Assembly (NCBI GenBank): GCA_041178325.1 | Contig: JBEGVN010000088.1 | Coordinates: forward strand, 1 to 64,000 | Direction: 5' to 3' | Length of the DNA: 64,000 bases | From: UBA6136 sp041178325 | GTDB lineage: Bacteria; Pseudomonadota; Gammaproteobacteria; Methylococcales; Methylococcaceae | Shown: in pieces, positions 16,847 to 24,130 of the stretch | Position numbering within the stretch: position 1 is the first letter of the stretch | Layout of the letters: each line of letters begins with the position of its first letter | Program-made: the position numbers and the translations under genes | The notes under the pieces: generated by a model | The model's input: the letters and a program-made list of their open reading frames with translations, nothing else | What the model was told of the DNA's origin: nothing | Databases searched by the model: none

Positions 16847-18025
16847 TTAGCCCAGGCGTGACTGAAGATTCAGGCGGTAGCGACGACCTCGCCAGTTCAC
16901 TTCGCGACGAATCCATATTTGCGCGTAGATCATGGGGGCTGCAAGCCAGATGATCATGGATCCCCAGGCAAATCGCCACGGAATGGGTTGGCTGGACATC
17001 CTGAAATGGAGGTTGTTGATGGTGATGGGCACGGATAGCGCCGTCACGAGACCTAAGGCACTGACTGCTGGGAATCCCTGAAGGAAGCCATAACCGGTTG
17101 CGATAATGCCGCCCCATAGGGCAAAACCCGTCAAGGCATGAGGCAGTTTTGTTGTCCAGAACGGAAGCCCCGACATCGAAAAAGCAATCCAACGTATCAG
17201 AATCCCCACAAACTCCTCGAAAGAACAGTCTTGTTGGATGATCGAGACTGGTTTGGGCGACAGTAAGTTTCGATACCCTTCCTCAACCATCCGCTTGCCC
17301 AGATACATGTCATCGACGAGTTGACCCTCTGCAGTCTCAAGTCCCCCAATAGCTTCAATCGCATCCCGACGAAGGACCATCATATGCCCCATGATGAAGG
17401 GCAGGGTCCCGTTGGCGCGTTGCGCGGTGGCCAAGGCAGAAGGCTCGTAAAGGCCATTGACCATCACGGCGTAGCCAACATCCCCCAAGGTGTGGGGTTT
17501 GGCCGAGGAAACGACCGTCGGAAAAGCAGAGCCTGCTCCTTCATCAGCGAGAAGGGTTGCGACCAGACGACTGAGATCACCCGGAGCCTGTCGGATATCT
17601 GAATCAACAAAAGCGATGAGTGAGTGATGGGCGGCCGACATCGCTTCAATCATGGCATTGAGCTTTCCTGTCCTATTGCGCGGGGGCTGGCCCGAAAATA
17701 GAATTTCTGCCTCAGCATGAAGTCCTTGCGACTTTCTATCTTGAATGACCTCGCGCACGATTCTAAAGGCGGGATCCTCATCATCATCGAAGACAAAGAG
17801 CGTCTCAAGCGCACCCGGATACTGATCCTCGAATCCGGCGATGACGTTTTCCCGAAGACCGCTATCAACTCCCTTGATAGGGCGGATGACTGTAAGTGAC
17901 GGATAGTCGTTTGGCGGCACGGGTTCGATTTGTTGGCGAATCGCAATGCGTTGCATGGCGTAGAAGGTCCATACCCACGCAAGAAGCAGTCCCAGGGTGA
18001 TAAAAATGGGGATCGTGATAGGCAT
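16847..18025 (-). CDS. Membrane glycosyltransferase, ceramide glucosyltransferase / HpnI-like
   Basis: A 392-aa family 2/21-type glycosyltransferase. An N-terminal membrane helix (about 4-25) precedes the catalytic domain with D-D residues in FVFDDDEDP, the metal-binding VDSDIR, the acceptor-site DDMYLG and the IRWIAF version of the (Q/R)xxRW motif. Two to three C-terminal helices follow. The architecture is that of ceramide glucosyltransferase and of HpnI, which works on bacteriohopanepolyols. In this sterol locus the acceptor may be a sterol or another membrane lipid, but no residue settles it. It follows the TPR gene by 16 bases in the same transcription unit. Confidence 0.82.
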   Translation of the reverse strand: MPITIPIFITLGLLLAWVWTFYAMQRIAIRQQIEPVPPNDYPSLTVIRPIKGVDSGLRENVIAGFEDQYPGALETLFVFDDDEDPAFRIVREVIQDRKSQGLHAEAEILFSGQPPRNRTGKLNAMIEAMSAAHHSLIAFVDSDIRQAPGDLSRLVATLLADEGAGSAFPTVVSSAKPHTLGDVGYAVMVNGLYEPSALATAQRANGTLPFIMGHMMVLRRDAIEAIGGLETAEGQLVDDMYLGKRMVEEGYRNLLSPKPVSIIQQDCSFEEFVGILIRWIAFSMSGLPFWTTKLPHALTGFALWGGIIATGYGFLQGFPAVSALGLVTALSVPITINNLHFRMSSQPIPWRFAWGSMIIWLAAPMIYAQIWIRREVNWRGRRYRLNLQSRLG

Positions 18026-18041
18026 GGGTGAATCGTCTTGC

Positions 18042-18749
18042 TTATTTGCCGATGGCGTTAAGGAACTGATTATAGAAGCCTAGACTTTCGCCTTTCCCCT
18101 CGCGAGCATTTTTTAGAGAAACTTTTAGTTCTTCCTTAAGTTTCATATCAGATAAACGTGAAAGCGCTCTGATCGGAGCTTTATCGGCCTTTTCAAGGTA
18201 TGGAAGCGCAGCAGTGGCATCGCCCTCGTCAAGCAGAAAGTCACCGTAAAAATAATTGGTATCCAACCCATCGGGATAAAGGCGTATCGCGGTCTCAAGA
18301 TAGCTGCGAGCCACTTTGTTGTCACCAAAAGAAAGTGGCCAACCTGGTAGGCGATAGTAGAGGTTACCCAGAATGACGTAGCCACTCCCGTCCATGGCGA
18401 GAGGGTTTTTGTTCATGGCCTGCTGCACAAGCTGTCTTGCTTTTTTGACCCGGCCTAATGCGCTAAATCCACCTTCATTGGCAGCAAGAGAGCACTGAAT
18501 GAGGCCGGCTACGAGGTACGGCTCAGCCACATCAGGGAATCTTTGGATCAACGTGTCCGCTTTCATGCTCAAAGTCTTGAGAACCGGCTCCTGCTGATCT
18601 TGCGGAAGTGTATAGAAGGCCGTTTCCCATTCATCCTTGACCTCCTGGATAATTCTGAGATCAGAATCTGGCAAGGCGAACACCGTTGGGGCGAATGCGG
18701 TAAGCAGGGCAAAAAAGCCGGGGATCAGAAGTGAGGAAAGTCGCATCAT
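18042..18749 (-). CDS. Exported TPR-like protein of the sterol locus (BstC/TatT-like)
   Basis: After a signal peptide ending near TVFA comes a helical repeat protein of about 215 residues. The segment LPGWPLSFGDNKVARSYLE with the following DTNYFYGDFLLDEGD resembles the corresponding part of the lipoprotein encoded at 22484-23281 (APPWPTGVGDGDKALSLL), so the two look like divergent paralogues. There is no lipobox, so this one should be soluble in the periplasm. ATG 18749 starts the signal peptide, whereas the longer frame from 18839 would put 30 polar residues before it. It lies downstream of a terminator (18915-18941) and forms a unit with the glycosyltransferase. Confidence 0.75.
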   Translation of the reverse strand: MMRLSSLLIPGFFALLTAFAPTVFALPDSDLRIIQEVKDEWETAFYTLPQDQQEPVLKTLSMKADTLIQRFPDVAEPYLVAGLIQCSLAANEGGFSALGRVKKARQLVQQAMNKNPLAMDGSGYVILGNLYYRLPGWPLSFGDNKVARSYLETAIRLYPDGLDTNYFYGDFLLDEGDATAALPYLEKADKAPIRALSRLSDMKLKEELKVSLKNAREGKGESLGFYNQFLNAIGK

Positions 18750-18914
18750 GCTATCGCGGGAGAGTAGTTGTTCTAAATACAAGCATGTTGCTCGATCGTG
18801 GTCTATCGATCTGTCCGATGATGACCTAAGACGCGGCATTTTATAATCCTTCGGTCACGATGGGAATTCACATCCCATGCCTTGGAGGGAAAAAACAGAC
18901 GCTAACTTCGGGGA

Positions 18915-18941
18915 ATAAAAAACCCATGCTGGGCATGGGTT
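18915..18941 (-). terminator. Rho-independent terminator after squalene monooxygenase
   Basis: On the minus strand AACCCATGC-CCA-GCATGGGTT is followed by TTTTTA, a strong stem with a T-run 20 bases beyond the monooxygenase stop codon. It ends the RND-BstB-BstC-OSC-SQMO unit before the TPR/glycosyltransferase unit. Confidence 0.88.
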
Positions 18942-18961
18942 TTCAGGATCGCATTCGAAGA

Positions 18962-20389
18962 TCATTTTGCTAGAGCATTTTGCTCTTGAATCCAGTGCTG
19001 CAGTGCGGTCTGGGGGATGCTGAGGCTCTTGTGGGCCAGCTTCAGGATAGAAATGAACCAGCGCAGGCCGCTGCCTTTTCTGATTTCACTAGGAAGCAAG
19101 CGGAAGGCTTGAAGCACAACGATGACGAACTGCATTCCCATGGAGACAATGCTACTGTCGAGCGTGGAGAGCAATGCCAGAGAGTGAGCCCGGCCTTTCG
19201 GATTCGTTTTCCAGTACTCGAAGATACAGCGGTTCAGCAGGACAGATTCAGGGGTATGAGACAGGAAAGCTTCTCGGAGTTCTTCAGAAAGCGTCCGTCG
19301 GGTCAGCTGGACACGACCTGCGGCAACGGCATAGTCACGAAGAGCTTGATCGACATCCAGTTCATGCTTGATGAGTGCTTCGCGGAGACTGAGCGCATCC
19401 TTTACGGCAGTGGTGATGCCAGAAGCTGTTAGGGGGTGACAGCACCCCCGTGCATCACCCAGTAAGGCAACATTCATCTTGATGTTGCTCTTTGGAACAA
19501 TACGGTAATTGGCCGCTGCCAAAGGCTTGTCGATCGCCATGGCTGCTTCAATATCTTCTCGGAATTTCTTGGGGAAGGACTTCAGGTGCTCTCGAACGGA
19601 TTCCTTGGAGTCGTCGCCACGGAGCACTTCAAACATTACGCGAGCGCGTCCCTTGGTCACACTGTAGGCGTATGAGATGCCCAGAGGATTGAGAAAGATA
19701 TTGCCGTGTTCAGATTTTGGCAGGTGTCGGTCATCGACCTCGACACCCAGCATTCCGGAATAACGGTGGGTTTCATGGGAGATCCCAGCCAGCTTTCGAA
19801 CCTGAGACATCGGACCATCAGCACCGATGATTAGTTTGGCGTTGATTCGAATGTCGCCCGAGTCCGTGGACACTAAGGCGCTTGCAATCTTTCCTTCAGC
19901 GTCGGGTTCAATCGCAATCACACGGGCACCCATCCAGACATCTATGCCTTCGAATGACCTGATCTTCTCGAGAAGATGCTCCTTCAGGGATTGATGCTCA
20001 ATGGCCATGCCCCCATGGTCAAGTCCTTCGACTTCGCTGTATGGGAGGATGATGCTGTCATCGTATTCCGAGCCTTCCTTGAACGGAAAAATTGAGAAGC
20101 CGCGGATTGGTGACCCGATTTCGGGTTCATCATCGAGAAGTCCAAGCTGTTTGAGTCCGTCAATGCCTGGAGGGTGGATCAACTCCCCAGCAAGACGGCG
20201 TCCGTGGGAGTATTTGGGTTCAATGACGAGAATTTTAAGACCAAGTGGGGAAAGCGCTGCAGCGGCGGCCGAGCCTGCTACGCCTCCGCCCGCGATCAGG
20301 ACATCGACGTCCATCTGAGTGTTCGCGTTAATTTCCATCATCAATCTGTTTGGACCCTTAGGAGATTGAGTTAGGGCAAGAACAACCAT
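18962..20389 (-). CDS. Squalene monooxygenase (squalene epoxidase)
   Basis: A FAD enzyme that oxidises squalene to 2,3-oxidosqualene, the step that separates sterol from hopanoid synthesis. Motifs in order: GxGxxG-type nucleotide site LIAGGGVAGSAAAAAL, second FAD motif IIGADGPMSQVRK, and GDARGCCHPLTASGIT, whose HPLTxxG is characteristic of squalene epoxidases. A hydrophobic C-terminal stretch (SMGMQFVIVVLQAF) suggests membrane attachment. The ATG at 20389 is preferred because GAGGGG lies nine bases upstream. ATGs at 20341 (shorter) and 20425 (longer) are possible. It is the last gene of the operon, just after oxidosqualene cyclase. Confidence 0.92.
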   Translation of the reverse strand: MVVLALTQSPKGPNRLMMEINANTQMDVDVLIAGGGVAGSAAAAALSPLGLKILVIEPKYSHGRRLAGELIHPPGIDGLKQLGLLDDEPEIGSPIRGFSIFPFKEGSEYDDSIILPYSEVEGLDHGGMAIEHQSLKEHLLEKIRSFEGIDVWMGARVIAIEPDAEGKIASALVSTDSGDIRINAKLIIGADGPMSQVRKLAGISHETHRYSGMLGVEVDDRHLPKSEHGNIFLNPLGISYAYSVTKGRARVMFEVLRGDDSKESVREHLKSFPKKFREDIEAAMAIDKPLAAANYRIVPKSNIKMNVALLGDARGCCHPLTASGITTAVKDALSLREALIKHELDVDQALRDYAVAAGRVQLTRRTLSEELREAFLSHTPESVLLNRCIFEYWKTNPKGRAHSLALLSTLDSSIVSMGMQFVIVVLQAFRLLPSEIRKGSGLRWFISILKLAHKSLSIPQTALQHWIQEQNALAK

Positions 20390-20426
20390 TCGATCGAACC
20401 CCTCTTTCTGAGGCGAAGCGATCATG

Positions 20427-20465
20427 TTGGCAACAATAATGCAACATCAGTTGCAACCTGGCAAC
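20427..20465. repeat. Cluster of GCAAC repeats between cyclase and monooxygenase genes
   Basis: GCAAC occurs at 20430, 20441, 20453 and 20461, and the piece at 20451-20457 is also part of a TTGCAAC half-palindrome. It occupies the whole cyclase/monooxygenase junction and could be an RNA structure or protein site within the operon. No known regulator motif is recognised. Confidence 0.3.
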
Positions 20466-20466
20466 A

Positions 20467-22464
20467 TTAAACCCCTTTTATGGTGTGATTATACCGCGTA
20501 ATAGCCCAAACGGGGAAATAGGTGTGGTAAAGACGGTAATCCAACATGGCTGCCCCGAAAAAAACACCATTTACTGATTGCATCGGCCAGCTTCCATCCG
20601 GGTTTTGTTTGCTTAAAAGCCACAGAATGCCCCGCTGAATTGCTGGATCATTGGGAGGAAGGATCTCCAGCAACCCGAGCAGTGCCCAACTGGTCATGAC
20701 GACTTGGGTTTCGGGTTGTTCGATATAACGCTCTTCCAGACAGCTGGTGTAGTGCTCGCTCCAGCCGCCATCAGCCCTCTGGTGTGATTTTAGGAATGTT
20801 GCGGCCCTTTGAAGGGCCTCATCCTTGGCATCAATGCCTGCAAGCCGAAGTGCCCTTGCGACATGGAAGGTTGCATAGGTGAAATTGATTCCCCAGAAGC
20901 CCTGCCACGAGCCATCCGGTTTTTGCTGTCCTTTCAGAAGGGCAATGGCCCTTTGGGCGACCCCTTCCAGTCGATCAGGCGCGTAATCAGGGTCAAGCTT
21001 ACGGAAGTGGCTGATGGCACCCAGAGAAGAGGCAGTACATTCAATGTAAGACAATTCTGTCATACATTGCCCGAACATCTCCGAGGGATTGATCAATTCA
21101 AGGAGTTTTCCCGCGCGGCGGCGCTCATAGGTTCCAAATCCACCATCTGCATTTTGCCGAGATAGGATGAAACCAATGCCGTTTCTCATTCGCTCTAAAC
21201 TGAGTCGGGGTAGTGAAGCATACTCCGGGTGTTCATAAAGGGCGGTCAGGCCACTCAGGGCTTCCGCCGTGCAGTCACTTACCGGCCAACGATGTTCGCC
21301 ATCAGAGAAGCACCAGCCCCCAAGTGCAGGATCACGCCAATAATGCGCATAGTCCTCTGTTTCCTCTGTCATCTGGGCGCGGTCCAGAAACTCAATAGCC
21401 CTTGTCATGGCTGAGATCATTCGGGGTTCAGGCTTTGAAACTTCAGCAATCGCTTGCAGGACAAAGCCCGTATCCCAGGTATTTGAACGTGCACCGACAT
21501 ACCGGAGTCCTTCCTTTTCGTCTTCCCAACGCCAGGCCTCGACACCCGCGAGACTCGCTTCGAGCTCAGGATGTTCAGGATCTGCAATATAAAGCGCCAA
21601 GGTATTGAGGAGTCCGTTAACCGGTGAGATCCCCTGGTGACGGGTTGTCTTTTGTTCAAATGTAATACGTTCCAAGCACTCCCCAAGGGCTCTATCCCGG
21701 AGTTTCTTCCCGTGCCAGCGTTCAAAAATAGCTAACCCGTCATAAATCAGTCGAAGCACGGGTGTGATTGGGACATAAACGTCCCCGCGGGCTAGTTTGT
21801 GCCTAAGTTTTTCGAAGGGGATGCGCTCGTAGGGCTGGGTATAAAGTTCGCTACGAAGGTCAGCGATCAACCCCTCTGGAAGCGCTGCAACAAAACGTTT
21901 CCCTGAGATGTAGGCTAATCCGAGATAGATAAGTCGAGTATGGCAGTAGAATCGCCTTGGGTGGAACGGAAGCCACTCAGGAAGAAGGAAAAGCTCAGGT
22001 GGTATTGCATTCAAGCCCTGATATTCGTAAAGGCCGATAATAGCGAGCCAGAACTTTCCCCAGGTGGGGATTCCTTCAACTCCGACCGGCTGTTGATGTA
22101 GCCAGTGCCTCGCTCGCTGAGTCATCTCTTCATGGGGGCTGACATTCAAAAGGCGAAGGGCAACATAGGCGAGGGTAGTGAAGAACACATATCCCGGGGA
22201 CTCGGGGTGCATGCCCCATGAACCGTCATCGGCCTGAGTGACCTCAAAGTGACGCAGAACCTGCTCGCGCTCCTTCGGATCGTATGGTCGGCCCAGAATG
22301 GTTCTGACGATGACGGCTTGAGCCAAGATCATCGTACACCAGACCATTTCGCCCTCGAAGTCACCGGTTTGCTTTTGCTGAGATAGAAGGTAATCCAGCG
22401 CAGCCTGTTCGGCCTGTATCAGCCGTGGGCGATCGAGTTCGTGTTCGGCAGAAGTCTCTGGCAT
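20467..22464 (-). CDS. Oxidosqualene cyclase (lanosterol/cycloartenol synthase type)
   Basis: A 665-aa triterpene cyclase with repeated QW motifs (QKQTGDFEGEMVW, QADDGSWG, QNADGGFGTYE, QKPDGSWQG, QRADGGWSEHY, QNPDGSWP). The catalytic acid is in VSDCTAE (D397), the oxidosqualene cyclase signature. Squalene-hopene cyclases have DxDD here. The V at position 395 matches lanosterol synthases. The residue four before it is His391, as in cycloartenol synthases, and the site equal to human Thr381 appears to be Gly324. Product choice is therefore not settled by these residues. It stands between the BstC-like lipoprotein (19 bases upstream) and squalene monooxygenase. Confidence 0.95.
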   Translation of the reverse strand: MPETSAEHELDRPRLIQAEQAALDYLLSQQKQTGDFEGEMVWCTMILAQAVIVRTILGRPYDPKEREQVLRHFEVTQADDGSWGMHPESPGYVFFTTLAYVALRLLNVSPHEEMTQRARHWLHQQPVGVEGIPTWGKFWLAIIGLYEYQGLNAIPPELFLLPEWLPFHPRRFYCHTRLIYLGLAYISGKRFVAALPEGLIADLRSELYTQPYERIPFEKLRHKLARGDVYVPITPVLRLIYDGLAIFERWHGKKLRDRALGECLERITFEQKTTRHQGISPVNGLLNTLALYIADPEHPELEASLAGVEAWRWEDEKEGLRYVGARSNTWDTGFVLQAIAEVSKPEPRMISAMTRAIEFLDRAQMTEETEDYAHYWRDPALGGWCFSDGEHRWPVSDCTAEALSGLTALYEHPEYASLPRLSLERMRNGIGFILSRQNADGGFGTYERRRAGKLLELINPSEMFGQCMTELSYIECTASSLGAISHFRKLDPDYAPDRLEGVAQRAIALLKGQQKPDGSWQGFWGINFTYATFHVARALRLAGIDAKDEALQRAATFLKSHQRADGGWSEHYTSCLEERYIEQPETQVVMTSWALLGLLEILPPNDPAIQRGILWLLSKQNPDGSWPMQSVNGVFFGAAMLDYRLYHTYFPVWAITRYNHTIKGV

Positions 22465-22483
22465 TCGGATGGTCTGAAATAAA

Positions 22484-23281
22484 TTAGCGTGGAGCTTTGG
22501 CTACTTCGTTAATGACATCGGCAAATTCCTTTTGCCAGATCTCACGGTTATTGCCCCAGGGACCGTTTGCCAGCAACAGTTGTCCTTTCTTGATTTCAGC
22601 TTGGGCTTCCGCTGTTTTTTCGTCCACTTCAAACAAAGCTTCAGCATAAAAAAGATGATTCAGAGGATGGTCTCCAAATTCATCAACGGACTCCTTAAGT
22701 AGGGACAAGGCCTTGTCGCCATCACCTACGCCTGTTGGCCAAGGTGGCGCCTTGAGGTAGAGCATGCCTAGTAGGCGAAGGGGGCCCCCTTGGTCGACCG
22801 CTTTGGAGATTTTGACTGCAAGCGTGAGTTCGTCCTCCAGCCGATGGAGATTTTCTGCAGCTTGAACGGGGTGGTCATTTATGGCGAGCCCTAGATTAGC
22901 TGCCAAATAGTAGTGGACGGCTGCATCCTGTTTTCCCCCCGCCGAAAGTGAGCGCTCGGCAAGCTTTACGCCCTCCGCTGCTAATGCCTCTCGATCAGCC
23001 CCAGGAGCTTGCCTTTCTGCCAGATGCAGTGCAATTTCGGAGGAAAGTGAGGACTTTACGAAAGACGGCATCGTGGCATTGCGGGCAATGCGCATGGCGC
23101 AATGAAGTTCATCAGTCGATGTTGTTGCCCCCAGACTATTTCTTGAAGCTAAAAGCGATTCTTCGCTGACACCGGAGCATCCTGAGACGGGGCCGAACAG
23201 GACAATTCGGTTAGGAAGTGCGCCACATCCACTCAGGATTACGGTGAGGGAAAGGATGAGTACGCGCGCTCGATATTGCAT
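22484..23281 (-). CDS. bstC: Lipoprotein with helical repeats, BstC-like sterol transport component
   Basis: A 265-aa lipoprotein with signal peptide and lipobox LSGC (Cys near residue 19), then an all-helical TPR-like body including APPWPTGVGDGDKALSLL and LNHLFYAEALFEV. Its size, its place directly after a PhnD-like binding protein, and the RND gene beyond match the BstC component of the M. capsulatus sterol transporter. It should sit on the outer membrane and accept sterol from the periplasmic carrier. The family call rests mainly on context and overall architecture. The start is 2 bases after the binding-protein stop. Confidence 0.75.
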   Translation of the reverse strand: MQYRARVLILSLTVILSGCGALPNRIVLFGPVSGCSGVSEESLLASRNSLGATTSTDELHCAMRIARNATMPSFVKSSLSSEIALHLAERQAPGADREALAAEGVKLAERSLSAGGKQDAAVHYYLAANLGLAINDHPVQAAENLHRLEDELTLAVKISKAVDQGGPLRLLGMLYLKAPPWPTGVGDGDKALSLLKESVDEFGDHPLNHLFYAEALFEVDEKTAEAQAEIKKGQLLLANGPWGNNREIWQKEFADVINEVAKAPR

Positions 23282-23283
23282 GG

Positions 23284-24126
23284 TTATCGGCCCTTTTCCC
23301 AGAGGCTAATGGCAGGCTGGATGGCGGCTTGCGATGCCGGAACAAATGCATCGATGGCAAAAAGCTCACAAAGCTTCTTGCCATCGGGGTCACTGCACAT
23401 ATCGCTCAATGCCTTTGCAAAACGGTTGCGCTCTTCAGGGCTACTGGCCTTCTGGTTGGCGACAAGTCCCATCAAAGGTATCGGTGCGGAAGTGAATACG
23501 GACTCAAGCTCATGGGTCAAAGGAAGAGAGGCTAGTGCTGCAAATTGCTGACCGTTGAGGAGAACAGCATCTAATTCTCCCTTATCCAGGGCTCTGAGCG
23601 CCCGGATTGCCTGCTTGCTTGGCTTGAGAGAGAAATCCTTCTGGGGATCCAGTTTGCCAGCAAAGACAATACGACGAATGAACTCCGCTTCTTCAAAAAC
23701 GGTTCCACCTACCTGTTTGCCCTTGACATCATTCAGTGAGCCGAAATGGCCTTTGACCGCGACCAGATGAAACTCCTCAGTTGAGCCGCCACGCATCTTG
23801 GGTTGAACCACGGGTTCTAGATGCAGGCTTTGACGCTGATCCAAGAAGATGCCAAGTGAGGTGATTGCGAAGGCAGGTTTCTTCTCTTTCAGCAATATTT
23901 TGCAGCCTTCGACATCCGAGGAAAAAGCGCTGCTAAAGCTCTGTGTTGGCCAGCCGCCGACCTTTTCTACCACGTTCAGCATGGCCGACATTGCCTTGTT
24001 GGCGTCATCCTCACTGACAGGTCCCCCAGGATAGCAGACGACCACTGGTGCAGGGACCGAGGCGGCAAGGCCAGAAAAGAGGAAGGAAGCCAAAGCCAGA
24101 GTGAATTGAAGTGAAAAAAGGCGCAT
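23284..24126 (-). CDS. bstB: Periplasmic binding protein, BstB-like sterol carrier
   Basis: A 280-aa exported protein with signal peptide (cleavage near residue 23, after AAS) and a PhnD-type substrate-binding fold: PAFAITSLGIFLD, FGSLNDVKGKQVGG, ALRALDKGELDAVLLNG. No ABC permease or ATPase genes are beside it. Instead it lies 4 bases after an RND permease and 2 before a lipoprotein, the arrangement of BstB in Methylococcus capsulatus, where a phosphonate-binding-like protein has been recruited to bind sterols. Ligand assignment is by homology and context. Confidence 0.8.
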   Translation of the reverse strand: MRLFSLQFTLALASFLFSGLAASVPAPVVVCYPGGPVSEDDANKAMSAMLNVVEKVGGWPTQSFSSAFSSDVEGCKILLKEKKPAFAITSLGIFLDQRQSLHLEPVVQPKMRGGSTEEFHLVAVKGHFGSLNDVKGKQVGGTVFEEAEFIRRIVFAGKLDPQKDFSLKPSKQAIRALRALDKGELDAVLLNGQQFAALASLPLTHELESVFTSAPIPLMGLVANQKASSPEERNRFAKALSDMCSDPDGKKLCELFAIDAFVPASQAAIQPAISLWEKGR

Positions 24127-24130
24127 GAGG

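Noticed and set aside
20467..22464. Squalene-hopene cyclase
   Set aside because: The catalytic motif is VSDCTAE, not DxDDTA, and the neighbouring gene is a squalene epoxidase, so oxidosqualene cyclase fits.
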